Source: Furcasterigmium furcatum
Lineage: Eukaryota > Ascomycota > Sordariomycetes > Glomerellales > Plectosphaerellaceae
DNA length: 64,000 bases
Direction of reading: 5' to 3'
Assembly: GCA_001599815.1 (NCBI GenBank)
Contig: BCIA01000005.1
Location: 4,038,472 to 4,102,471, forward strand
Below, piece after piece: positions 10,957 to 20,154 of the stretch. Each line of letters opens with the position of its first letter. The first letter of the stretch is position 1. A program made the translations under genes and the position numbers. The notes beneath the pieces were generated by a model. The model made no database searches. It saw only the letters and a list, made by a program, of their open reading frames with translations, and had not been told where the DNA came from.

Positions 10957-12255
10957 ATGGCACGTTGGCAGCCCGTGTACCCTCAAGACAGTAAGCAGCT
11001 GCTCAGGTCTTGCACCTGTCGGGTGTTGACAGTCGAAACAGATGCACAGTTGTCCTCCGAACGGGCGCCTCCGAAGAAACAGCATGCTAAAACGAGACGG
11101 CAAGAGTCTCAGCCTCACACAGCACAGCCTGCCACCAAATATACGGCATCGATTCCGCAAAAACCGACGGGGCTTCGAAAGGCTCGACCGAGACAAGCAG
11201 AATCTCCCGCAGCCAGACCAGCACGAAGCAGCCGAGTGGTATCACGACGAAGTGCTCAGAAACAGCCAGAAGACGGACCAACCAAATCATCCCATGGCCA
11301 TCCTATCAATCTACCGACTTTAGTCGCACAGGAGCGGGCGTCCTTGGGCCGAGGATTCCCTTCTTGTCAGCCGCCCCTTCAAAAGGCGAAGACAATGCCC
11401 ACCTCACCCAAATCGACAATGTTGTCTCCCAGAATCGCCGAGGAGCAGAGTTCGGAAAATGGAGCTCGGCGTAGAAGCTCTGGTAGAATTTCTACTCGAC
11501 AACCCGAGCGCAAAGCCCGAGCGAAACTGGCCCTGGCACAAGAGCGTCGAAGGCAACAACAGAGCAGTGCTGGGAAGGCCAGCCCCCCATCTGCTGATCT
11601 TGAGCTCAAGACTTCCGAGCCGTCATCGGCAGCAACAGCGTTTGTTTTAGAGCGTGAGAACAGGCCAATTGCCATGCCAGCCCCTGAACTGCCTCCAACT
11701 TGGACATATGGCTTCAGCCGCCCCTCAGAATTTGCCTTGGCTCTCGAGAAAGCAGCAGGAAATGCTGAGGGTCGATACACTGAACCAGTTCATCCTAAGC
11801 AGACCAAGGCATCAGATGTTGGAGCAATTGACGAGCAGGCGGCACCGGACGAGGCAGAACCCCAAGTTGTGTCTGAAGCCTTGCCTGCTGAGAGAGAGAA
11901 CACGGTTCAAGTGCCAGAGCTGCCTGTACGGTCACCTGCCGGAAGTCCGAAGCAGAGTCTCGGTTCAGAGTCAGCCGAGGATGACGACCGCAGTATCGAC
12001 GACCGTGACGTGCTTCGAGGCTTACACATCGCAATATCGGCTGCATGCGACGAGGAGGTGGACAGATGGATTCGGTGTCAGACGGGGGTGCGCATTCGTC
12101 GGTTCCTCGCGGACTTGACGGCATTTGAGATGCTCGGGAAGGAAGAGATGCGACCCGATCCCAGGGAGCAGCGCGCAAGAGAGAGGAGAGCGCAGCTCCG
12201 CAAGCTCAAGGCGCAGATCAGGAAGTCGAGGGCAGCAATGAAGCAGGAAGACTGA
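10957..12255 (+). CDS. Conserved fungal protein of unknown function, C-terminal part after the in-frame stop
   Basis: The frame of the upstream ORF is open again from 10810 to the TGA at 12253-12255. The first in-frame ATG is 10957 and would give 432 residues. Most of it is Ser/Pro/Arg/Gln-rich and disordered. A basic QERRRQQQ segment lies near the middle. The C-terminal 80 residues look folded: DDRDVLRGLHIAISAACDEE, DRWIRCQTGVRIRRFLADL, then a basic helix (RERRAQLRKLKAQIRK). I recall this C-terminal arrangement from uncharacterised filamentous-fungal proteins but cannot name a function. It may be translated only as the tail of the 9511 frame. No promoter or leader specific to this part is evident, which favours one interrupted locus over two genes. 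Confidence 0.5.
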   Translation: MARWQPVYPQDSKQLLRSCTCRVLTVETDAQLSSERAPPKKQHAKTRRQESQPHTAQPATKYTASIPQKPTGLRKARPRQAESPAARPARSSRVVSRRSAQKQPEDGPTKSSHGHPINLPTLVAQERASLGRGFPSCQPPLQKAKTMPTSPKSTMLSPRIAEEQSSENGARRRSSGRISTRQPERKARAKLALAQERRRQQQSSAGKASPPSADLELKTSEPSSAATAFVLERENRPIAMPAPELPPTWTYGFSRPSEFALALEKAAGNAEGRYTEPVHPKQTKASDVGAIDEQAAPDEAEPQVVSEALPAERENTVQVPELPVRSPAGSPKQSLGSESAEDDDRSIDDRDVLRGLHIAISAACDEEVDRWIRCQTGVRIRRFLADLTAFEMLGKEEMRPDPREQRARERRAQLRKLKAQIRKSRAAMKQED

Positions 12256-12779
12256 TGGGGAGTTGATGACAGTAGCCAGCCGTTTAAACGATGCAGCAGA
12301 GATTCCAAAAACAGTTTGAAGGTCGCAGGTCACCCCATGCCAAGTCTCGCCGTGATGACCAGGCCTGCCTGGTGGTATAATTCTAGCGCGTTAAACGGTC
12401 TCCCCAGTATTTCTCGCCAGTAGTTCTCCCCAGAAAGGTCTCCTCAGTTCAAAAGGTCTCCTCACTTCAAAAGGTCTCCTCACTTCTCCAAGTACAGTAT
12501 CTTGTGTTCAGTGTTTCTTATCACTTTGATAGTGTACTGGAGGTGTGGCGAGTACGGTGGGGAGTGGAGTTTCCCAGGCATCAGTTTAGCGCAGGCCTGC
12601 AGGCTGCTCGGGTGCACGGACCCTTCCCGCCCGCCAGCCACATCTGATGCGCGTCAATTGAGGAGAACTTCCAAGCCAACATCAACGGATCGATGAGATA
12701 GTGAAGTAATCAAGTAACGATCTCGACCAGCAGTCCTCATTGTGTCAACTACCTTACCGTACGTATCATCGAATCCGTG
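12256..12779. other. Intergenic region with an 18-bp tandem repeat
   Basis: This holds the 3' end of the interrupted locus and the upstream region of the PSI-domain gene. Besides the tandem repeat listed separately, I see no gene. Degenerate copies of the repeat unit (GGTCTCCCCAGT, TTCTCCCCAG) extend upstream to about 12397. Confidence 0.6.
12434..12487. repeat. Tandem repeat, three 18-bp units
   Basis: Three head-to-tail copies of AAAGGTCTCCTCASTTCW occupy 12434-12451, 12452-12469 and 12470-12487. They differ at only two positions. The low divergence suggests recent slippage. Confidence 0.9.
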
Positions 12780-13361
12780 ATGGACGGCATGAGCGCCCTC
12801 CAACAGCAGGAACGAGAGGCCCTCCGACAGAACATGTCGAGCCTCGGCGACCCAGAACACTTCTACCGATGCTGGCGACACACAGCTTGCGGCAACTGCC
12901 TCCGGGAGCCGGAATGCAGCTGGTGTCCCTTTGTACGTGTCTCAAAGACCTAAGAGTGTATACAACTGCATCCATGGTATACGTCGCTAACTAACTACTT
13001 GCGATAGACATGGGCTTGTGTTCCCAACCCATACGTCGTGCAGCTCCTGGCACCTGCGTATGACGAGCAGATCTGCCCCCATTGGGCTGAGCGCTGGGAA
13101 TTGCGCAGCCAGCCTCTCGGCTGTCAGGTATCAACGATTACCACCATCAGCACCAGTGTCGCCATCTTATCAACTCTCGCTGTCATTCTGGTGGTCAACA
13201 TCATCGTCCTGTGCTGTCGCTGCATGGTCAGAGGCATGGCGAGGCGTAGGGCTCGGCCAAGGCACCGCTGTCAAATCGAAATCGTAGGCACTGAGACCGA
13301 GCGTCTGCTTCCAGAAGACGGAAGGGGGACCGTCGCCGGGGGGAGAGCTGGAGAAGCCTGA
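12780..13361 (+). CDS. PSI-domain, single-pass membrane protein
   Basis: Two exons, 12780-12932 and 13008-13361, with a 75-bp intron between them (GTACGT..TAG) that joins SWCPF to TWACVPN. The protein is 168 residues. The N-terminal half has eight cysteines, including CGNCLREPECSWCPF and TWACVPN, the spacing of a plexin-semaphorin-integrin (PSI) cystine-rich module. A single hydrophobic segment follows at about 98-120 (ISTSVAILSTLAVILVVNII), then a Cys-Cys-x-Cys and a basic, short cytosolic tail (MARRRARPRHR). There is no cleavable signal peptide before the cysteines, so the topology would be N-out with a reverse signal anchor, probably in the ER, vacuole or plasma membrane. Its function is unknown. 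It ends 76 bp from the convergent stop of the MOCS2A-like gene. Confidence 0.85.
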
Positions 13362-13437
13362 CCCTGGATGGCGAGCTGAAATAGTCCCCGAGGATATCAA
13401 CGACTCTTTCTTGAAGAAATCCTGACTGCATCGACCA

Positions 13438-13725
13438 TCAACCGGAGCTGACCGGAGGGATGATAGCAACCTCGTCCCCCTCCTTGATCGAGACACCGTC
13501 TTCGCCCGGGCCGGGGACGTCTACGTAGTCGAGGTTGATCGTGACGAGACACGACTCGAGGATCTTGGACCTGATGCCGCTGTACCTCTCCTCCAAGGCA
13601 TCGAAGAGCTGGCCAAGAGGAAGAGGGGCGGGGAGTGCCTCGTGCTCCTTTGACGTGAACGAGCTCGCCGCGGCAAAGTAGAGCACGTTGAAATGGCCGC
13701 TCGGGGCCCGGGGCACGGAGCTCAT
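13438..13725 (-). CDS. Molybdopterin synthase sulfur carrier subunit (MoaD/MOCS2A/CnxG type)
   Basis: A single minus-strand exon encodes 95 residues from ATG 13725 (MSSVPRAPSGHFNVLYFAAA). The beta-grasp fold of the family is visible as FNVLYFAAASSFT, LGQLFDALEERY, CLVTINLDYVD and a final KEGDEVAIIPPVSSG. It would carry the thiocarboxylate on its last glycine and donate sulfur to precursor Z in the MOCS2A-MOCS2B molybdopterin synthase, needed for nitrate reductase and other Mo enzymes. The C-terminus is Ser-Gly, not the Gly-Gly usual for the family. The catalytic terminal Gly is present. The start is the last ATG before the conserved strand; an earlier in-frame ATG exists but adds atypical sequence. 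The large subunit gene is not in this window. Confidence 0.88.
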   Translation of the reverse strand: MSSVPRAPSGHFNVLYFAAASSFTSKEHEALPAPLPLGQLFDALEERYSGIRSKILESCLVTINLDYVDVPGPGEDGVSIKEGDEVAIIPPVSSG

Positions 13726-14212
13726 GGCTGGATAGGTAACTAGAGAAGGCTGGAGAAACATTAGCACTTGTTGCCAGACTTCGAGAGTTCGGAAAAGGAA
13801 GCGCGGTAATGCGTGCTGGATCAGAGATCTTGGTGATAACAGGTAGACATCAGGGATAGTCAGATAGTAGTGCGTGTGTTTTTTCATCATTCCAGCGGTG
13901 CTGTGGGAAGAGGGGAGGGAAGCTTACCGTTCTGCGTTGTTGTTGTTGTAGGTCGAGAAGGAAAAGGAAGACATGAACCCGCTGCAAATTTATTGACGGC
14001 TCCGGGGTGGAGTTTGATCTGGCGGGACACTCCACGTCCCGTTACTGTATCACGTGCAGCTACCCCACATGTGGTCACCTCAGCTATCAGGTCTCTCTCT
14101 GACCCAGGTGCCTACTACTCAACATGAACTCGTCAAGATGAACTCGTCAACATGAACGTAGAATTCTGCCAAATCCAGGCTATGCATTCGGGTATCTTCA
14201 GTCGAAATCGCT
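13726..14212. other. Intergenic region upstream of the MOCS2A-like gene
   Basis: This contains the promoter and leader of the MOCS2A-like gene and the 3'UTR of dynamitin, both on minus. On minus, a GTAAGC donor near 13930 and a CCCACAG acceptor near 13905 could border a leader intron, though it would be very short. A 14-bp tandem repeat lies near the dynamitin end. Confidence 0.5.
14121..14158. repeat. Short tandem repeat, 14-bp unit
   Basis: The unit AASATGAACTCGTC is repeated as 14121-14134, 14135-14148 and a partial third copy, 14149-14158. It lies in the 3' flank of the dynamitin gene. No function is evident. Confidence 0.85.
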
Positions 14213-15601
14213 CTACGGCAGCTTGGCCACCCTGCTCTCCAGATCCTTCACCCATTGCTCGATGAGCTTAGTGTTCCCAGCCATCGCTGTGTCTCCCTCT
14301 TTGATCGCCTGCTCCACCTTCTCTAAGCCTTCTCGCCATTGCTTCATGTCTGCGGCCATCTCAGACTGCTGCGTCTCCAGTCGCTCGAGGGTTTCGGCTG
14401 CGGTCGCAGCATCCGAGTGTATGGTGCGCAGAGATCTCAGACGGTCAAGCAGGGGCGGCAGCAAAGGTGCCAGGTTCTCAATCGTAGGCAGCGTTCCATA
14501 GAGCGCGTTGACCTTGGCCGACTGCTCGGATTCTTCCTCGTCGGCATCGACGGCCTGGGGCCCGAGGGCCTCCTGGGCCGATTTGGCCCCTTGCCGGGCC
14601 TTCTCCAGCTGTTGCGCCTCCTGGGTCAGGGTCCGGACGCGCCGTGACAGGGCGTCAAGATTGGTGGTGGATGCTTGCGAAAGGGTCACGATCTGGCGCT
14701 GCAGAACATCCAGTGTGGGAAGGATTGCACGGGGGAGTCCGTTAATGTCCACCTCAGGGAGAGCCGCAGAGCTGATTCCGATGGCCTTCTCGAGCTGCAG
14801 CAGGCGACGGTCAAAGTCGGCGGCCTTTGCCAAAGCATGGCTTTGCTCGTACGAAGGTGCGTATGTGATGGTGTAGGTGGCCGCGTCGCCAGCGAGAGCG
14901 TCCGTTTGCGCAGGTTTGTTCTCGCTGCTCGAAGAGGGTATGACGGGTCCGGGAGGGTTGAAGCCACCTCCTACAGGCTCGTCGCTGCGTGAGATCTCGT
15001 CGAGGACTTCACTCAGCGAGGCGAGCTTGTCATGCTGGCTGTCGTGACCGTTCCTGCCGCCATCCGCTGCCTGCCTGCCTGCCTCCTCTTTCGCTTCGGC
15101 GATTTCTCTCTGCAAGCGAGCAATCTTGCGGTCGAGGCTTTCACCTCCCTCCTCGTCACTGAAATCAGCAAGCTCTTCCGTGCCATCTTCCAAAACGCGT
15201 TGTCTTCGTGTTGTTGTTCGGTATGACTTTCGCTTGCCATCCACGCGGTCAGAGAAGTCTACGGCAGTCGCATCGACATTGGAAGGGAGAAATCGGGACC
15301 GGGCCTCGTCAATTCGTAGTCGTGACTTTGATATTCCAGTGTCATCGTCGAGATCGAGCTCGTCGTCGGACTGGGAGGGTCCGGTTGTCTGCAACGGGGG
15401 TTGGTCAACGGCGAAGAGGAGAAGCTCGGAATGGCACATACCGGCACGGTGGAGATGTCATCCGTCAGCTCGGGGGTCTCGTAAATGTCTGGGGCAGAGT
15501 CCTGGGACTTGTCAGCATACTGAGCTTCCATGTGTGGGCGACAAAAGGCAGGGTGTATGTACTAGGTCTGGCAGGTTGGCATATTTCCGGTTGAGAGCCA
15601 T
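14213..15601 (-). CDS. Dynactin subunit 2 (dynamitin, p50)
   Basis: Three minus-strand exons, 15601-15563, 15501-15442 and 15388-14213, encode 424 residues. The first two exons are 39 and 60 nt and contribute MALNRKYANLPDL and DSAPDIYETPELTDD, the conserved N-terminal signature of dynamitin. The rest is acidic sequence (SQSDDELDLDDDTG) followed by heptad-rich coiled coils up to the C-terminal KDLESRVAKLP. Dynamitin tetramers form the shoulder of dynactin, which links dynein to cargo; in filamentous fungi this supports nuclear distribution and hyphal growth. The length matches the family (about 400). The two introns are 61 and 53 bp. The start in exon 1 is supported by conservation of the MALNRKYANLPD block. 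Confidence 0.93.
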
Positions 15602-16311
15602 GGTGTCGGGCTCGCTCAACCGCCGTTTGGAGCAAGAGCAGGAATGGTATGCGATGTTTCCCAGATGACAGAGTGTTCGTCGACTGTGGAGACACGATCA
15701 ACCACTGTGCAATTGCTGGGCCCCGTCGGTTTGGGTATTCGCGTTTGTCAACGATGTCTGGATGGAGTTGTGTCAGGGGAATTGAATACTACAGAGTGCC
15801 TGAGGTGGTCAGAGCTTCAGCAGCTCTCCGGGGTACAGTGTGCGCACGCCGTTCCGTTACACACACTGTGCTCGAATCCACCAAACGCGTCTCACTGCTA
15901 CGCGAGACTTCCCTCGGCTCATCCCCATACTGGCAGACGGAAGTCGTGGGGTCGCTCCTTCCAGCACCGTCATCGTTTTTCCCTTCACTTTTCCCGTTTT
16001 CCTTTGGACGGGCTATATACTCTCACACCTCTGCCGATTCCTCAATAACCTTCTCTCTCACCTATGGGATCCATATCCCTAACATATGCCCGCCAACCGA
16101 CCCTGGACATTCACTCACCTTCAGGCCAAGCGAATTCAGCTGAACGATACCGACGGTTCAGCAGCGCCCATTAGGCCTTTCTGCCTGTTTCCTGAGGTTT
16201 CATACTCCGAAAGGTCGGATTTGTCCAATGGACGACAAATAGCCGGCTACCTGCATTTCGGCGCCAAGGATCTTGTCCACTGCCTGAGATCGTCTTAACC
16301 CCCTGGTCATC
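15602..16311. other. Divergent intergenic region (dynamitin / RTC4-domain gene)
   Basis: This 710-bp region lies between two divergent start codons and should contain both promoters. The stretch 15960-16060 is CT-rich and looks like a leader of the plus-strand gene. I see no separate gene. Confidence 0.55.
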
Positions 16312-17956
16312 ATGACTTTTGGACTCATGAGCAGGCGGCCTGCCTTGAAACCCCGGAGCACCCCCTCTGCCTCAACTTCAAAGGCACGGTGCAAGACACC
16401 TGACGACCTAGATGCCCCTCCTCTGGACTCCGAGGACGATGAAAGCGAATCCCAGATTGTGTCGAAGTCAGGCAATGCTGCTCATATCTCGGATCCTGAC
16501 AGCAGCGATGGGGCGACTTCATCTCGACACGACATTAAAAAGACCGTCTTCTCAAAAACTAAACGAGGCCTTCCCAACCGAAACGTCAAAGTGTCAAGAG
16601 ATCACCAGGGGGCAGGAACATCCAAGCGTCGTCATGAAGACGAAGACAAGACATCGGGTGGCACCTCAACCAAGCGCCGAAGCATGTCACCGTCAAAAGA
16701 CGGCGTTGATGAGTTCCTCAGGAACAGAAAGGAGGACGAAAGACGCGTCACCAACAAGAAGGGCTACGGGAAAGAGTCGAGAAATCTTCCAGGTCTGCAA
16801 TGGTCTTTGCATTTCCGATCCCGATACGGGCTAACATGTCGCAGGGCGGTCCCTTCAGCCGAAAGGCAAGGCAAAGGCAAAGGAAAAGTCCAAGCCTCTG
16901 GATAACAAGTCAACTTCGACTAGGCAACCGCGCTTGAGAGCGCTATCTCCTGTTCCTGACAGTCCTAAAAAGGAGGAGGTACCGAAGGGCTCGCTGAAAA
17001 GGCCAGGGTCCATCCCTTCGTCACCATCCGTGGAACGACAACGGGCGTCTCTAATAGTGCCCGGATCGTTAGCAGAGTCGCCGACCAAGCCCCGTGAAAG
17101 GAAGAGGCGTGCCATGCAGGCCGAAAAGGAGGACCCCGAGTCTGAGCTACCCAAGTCAGTTGCTGCTATGTTCAGGATACCAGGTCCTATCGCCGGTGAG
17201 GACACCGGGACAGTCTCTGCCGCCAGAAAGACGTTGAATGTACCAGCTCTGGATGTTGGGTCGAGTGCAAGTATTGCAGACTCGGAAGAAACAGCAGTGT
17301 CACATGCTCAGATTCCCTCTGCGCTGGATACCGAAGTAGCATGCCCATTCTGCTACCAAGCGGTTGACGCAGACTTGCTACGCACTTACTCCAAAGGCAG
17401 AACCCTCTCGATACGCCAACAGATGAAGTTCTGCGACTTTCACAAGAAGAACTCGGCGGAGGGCGCTTGGAAAGCCAAGGGCTATCCCTCGATTGACTGG
17501 GACCACCTGGACAGCCGGCTTGAGTGTCACCAGCGGCCAATCAGGCGAATTATCGAGGGCGAACAGTCTTACTACAAGTCCATCCTGGCAGACAAGCTGG
17601 CGACGGGGCAGGAGAGGACGCTGAAGCAGACGGAAAGGAGCCTGGCGCCGGGCTACTACGGAAACCGAGGGCTGCGGCTGATGTCGGAATACATCATCCG
17701 GTACTTCAACGAGATGCTGCGGGAGAGGGCTGTGGAAGACCCTGTGATATCAGGGAGAGGAACGACCGTGTTTGTGTCGACGGTTCTCGTGCCAGAGCTG
17801 GCGACGAGGCTTATCATGGAAGACATGGCTGTGGGGATGGAGGAGGCGAGGCAGATTCTTGCTGACAGTGCCAATATGGGCGACCTGCTGCACGAAGATG
17901 TGGGTGACATTGTGACGGAAATTTCTGGCCATGCGGAGGGAGGTTCTCCCTCCTGA
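16312..17956 (+). CDS. RTC4-domain protein
   Basis: Two exons, 16312-16792 and 16845-17956, with a 52-bp intron, encode 530 residues. The first 320 residues are disordered, Ser/Lys/Pro-rich and probably nuclear, with basic clusters such as KGKAKAKEKSK. From about residue 325 the sequence becomes ordered: ACPFCYQAVDADLLRTY, QQMKFCDFHKKNSA, YPSIDWDHLDSRL, RIIEGEQSYYKSILADKL and SEYIIRYFNEMLRER. This is the RTC4-like domain, named from yeast restriction of telomere capping protein 4. Its molecular role is poorly known. The CPFC and CDFH pairs could bind a metal. The start is the first ATG of the open frame. Confidence 0.88.
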
Positions 17957-18532
17957 GTATCGCGGAGCAGCCAGCAGCTGGTGCTTTTGCTTACGGAAGA
18001 AGCGACAATCAGGCGGGTATGAGTCCTGTTCTCGCGTCTTGCTCTGGACTGCCTGGCCGGGGCCATCCTATTCTGAGCTCTCGTCAATACACCTGTTGAC
18101 TTGCTGATGTGATATCTGATCCGTGACCATAGCCTGCCCAGTGTCTATTCCCACATAAACTGGCACAACAGGAGCATTATCTGCGACCATCACCACGCGT
18201 GGGATATTACCCGCTGGGAATTCCCGATAGCGTCGCTCACCGGAGGTTGGCCGGCCATCGGCGGCAGGGGACAGCCGCTGCAGGCCGAGTGGAGCTCCGG
18301 GCCGGATACTCTGAATGGAGGTCACCAATGGCGAAACCTCACCTTGGCGGGTTCCAACTCTCGCTGCAACGTCGAGAGTGCTTGTCTTGAAAGTTAGTTG
18401 GACCAACTACAACCTCGTGGCTCAGCAAAATCATCAACCCAAGGATATGCCGCTTGATTCAAGCTCCGGGACACATTGACTAGTAGTACTCCTGGGATCA
18501 TCGCCAACTCAACGTTCCTACCTAGCCAAAGC
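17957..18532. other. Intergenic region downstream of the RTC4-domain gene
   Basis: This holds the 3' end of the RTC4-domain gene and the promoter of the hydrolase. On minus, 18406-18068 carries a 112-codon frame whose last 45 codons (PRVVMVADNAPVVPVYVG, DESSE stop) look moderately protein-like. I do not call it a gene; see findings. Confidence 0.45.
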
Positions 18533-19318
18533 ATGGCCCCTGAATCTCTCTCTTCCCATGAAGAGCCCATGCCCTTCGGTGAAACTTACATTCACCCTCC
18601 ATCGACAACCCACACACACACGGCCATCATCCTCCACGGCCGAGGCGACCCCGCCGCCTCCTTCGCATCCGACCTCCTCGAAACGCCCCTCTCAACCGCC
18701 TCGGACCTCCCCTCCCTGCTGCGCGGCTGGCGCTTCATCTTCCCCTCGGCCCCGTGCGTCTGGAGCCCCGTCTTCCAAGAGTCCATGCCCTCCTGGTTCG
18801 AGGCCGCATCCCTCGCAGACCCCTCCGCGCGGCAGGATCTCCAGGCCACCGGGCTGCGGCGGTCAGTGGAGCATGTGCGGCGGATCGTGGAGGAGGAAGT
18901 CGCCTTGCTCGGCGGTGAGAGGGGCCGGGTCGTTCTCGGGGGGATCAGCCAGGGCGGTGCGGTCGGGATGTGGACTCTCCTCTCGCTGGAGGCAGAGGTC
19001 GGTGGCTTCTTCGGCGTGAGTACCTGGGTCCCCTTCGCGGAAGAGGTGTGGGGTGAGAGCTCTTCTCGGAGTGCTGGGACGGTGCTGGGCCTGATGAGCG
19101 TCGGCAGAGAAAATAGGGGCACGCCGGTGTTCCTGGGCCACGGGGTTGATGATGCGTACGTCGACGTGGAATTGGGTCGGGAATCGACCCAGGTTCTTAC
19201 TCAGGCTGGATTCCGGGTCGAGGCTAGGGAATACACGGGCGCAGAGCAGGAGGGACACTGGTTCAAGGTGCCCGAGGGACTGGATGATATTCACGGATTC
19301 TTGGTGAAGTGGACGTAG
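18533..19318 (+). CDS. Acyl-protein thioesterase / phospholipase-carboxylesterase family hydrolase
   Basis: A single exon encodes 261 residues from ATG 18533, the first ATG in this frame. It is an alpha/beta hydrolase of the APT1/carboxylesterase-2 family: AIILHGRGDPAASF supplies the oxyanion-side loop, VVLGGISQGGAVGMW holds the nucleophile (Ser about 139 in G-x-S-x-G), GHGVDDAYVDV provides the acid (Asp), and the His lies in EQEGHWFKVPEG. Fungal relatives are usually annotated as acyl-protein thioesterase-like or serine hydrolases. True APT1 depalmitoylates proteins, but this longer, more divergent form may have another ester substrate. There is no signal peptide, so it is probably cytosolic. 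Confidence 0.9.
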   Translation: MAPESLSSHEEPMPFGETYIHPPSTTHTHTAIILHGRGDPAASFASDLLETPLSTASDLPSLLRGWRFIFPSAPCVWSPVFQESMPSWFEAASLADPSARQDLQATGLRRSVEHVRRIVEEEVALLGGERGRVVLGGISQGGAVGMWTLLSLEAEVGGFFGVSTWVPFAEEVWGESSSRSAGTVLGLMSVGRENRGTPVFLGHGVDDAYVDVELGRESTQVLTQAGFRVEAREYTGAEQEGHWFKVPEGLDDIHGFLVKWT

Positions 19319-20154
19319 AACAAGCGGGTATTCCCACGCACTATCTAAATCCAGTTCGATGACGGGATCTTGCCGATGAACAAGAGCTGGCGAGCATATG
19401 AGGGTTTCCAGATGTCATGGCCACGATATTCTTCCACCAGAACTCAGGTTGCTAACTGTGAGCGAGGTTCTAACTCGTCGCCCACCTCCTCTAAAACGCT
19501 GGGGGAAAATAATTTACTACAAGAGAGACCTAATCAGCTGGAGGTAAAAAACGACAAGGTCGGCAATTTCGCCACCAGAGTGGTTGTGGGCAAAAAGGTA
19601 AGCTCCCCGAGACAGGATCGAACTGTCGATCTCCCGATAGTTTGCAAGTAACAGTCGGACGCCTTAACCAGCTGGGCCACCAGGGATTGTTGAGAAAAGC
19701 ATCGACAAAGGGCTTTATGACGGCTGTGTGGCTCTCGCTTATTGGTTCGCTTGGAGGGCCTTGACCGTATGTGGGGATGCTGTCCCCAAGAACTTCAACA
19801 GAGCAGAGAACAGTGCAGGCAAAGAGTGCGGCGAGTCAAAGAATATCTGAGCGTGGGGGAACACTCGTGTTCGTGGCCAAATTAAACAAATTAAGGCATG
19901 AACCCACGTGTTCAGGATTTCTCAAGATAATATCATTAATTCATCTACAAAAAAATGTCCTCATATAGGCGTCCCTCCCCCAAACGCCATGCTATTCCAT
20001 GTATCAAGTCCCCAATCTCCTCCACGCTCAAAATCCAACCACGTCCCGTCGCCCCCAAGAAAGTGAGAAGAGGGCATTTGTATGCGCACCCTCTAAATGT
20101 ACTAAAAAGGCTTATATCCCAATGCTATTCTTCCCAGCACCTCTTCCATGCCGC
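19319..20154. other. Intergenic region around the tRNA gene
   Basis: Apart from the tRNA at 19603-19686, this region holds the 3' ends of the hydrolase (plus) and the F-box gene (minus). The segment 19860-19970 is the most AT-rich in the neighbourhood (ATTAAACAAATTAAGG and following bases). No protein gene is supported. Confidence 0.55.
19603..19686 (-). tRNA. tRNA-Asn(GUU) with a 10-nt intron
   Basis: The minus strand from 19686 to 19603 folds as a tRNA of 84 nt. The acceptor stem is TCCCTGG paired with TCGGGGA (two G-U pairs). The D arm is GCC..GGC with an AGCTGGTTAA loop. The anticodon stem is TCCGA/TCGGG, and the T arm is GACAG TTCGATC CTGTC. Anticodon GTT is at 19652-19650. Ten extra bases (19648-19639, CTTGCAAACT on minus) sit one base 3' of the anticodon, the canonical tRNA intron site. 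Without them the loop is CTGTTAA, and the core matches the yeast tRNA-Asn pattern GGCGTxCGACTGTTA. The mature length is 74 before CCA. Confidence 0.9.
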
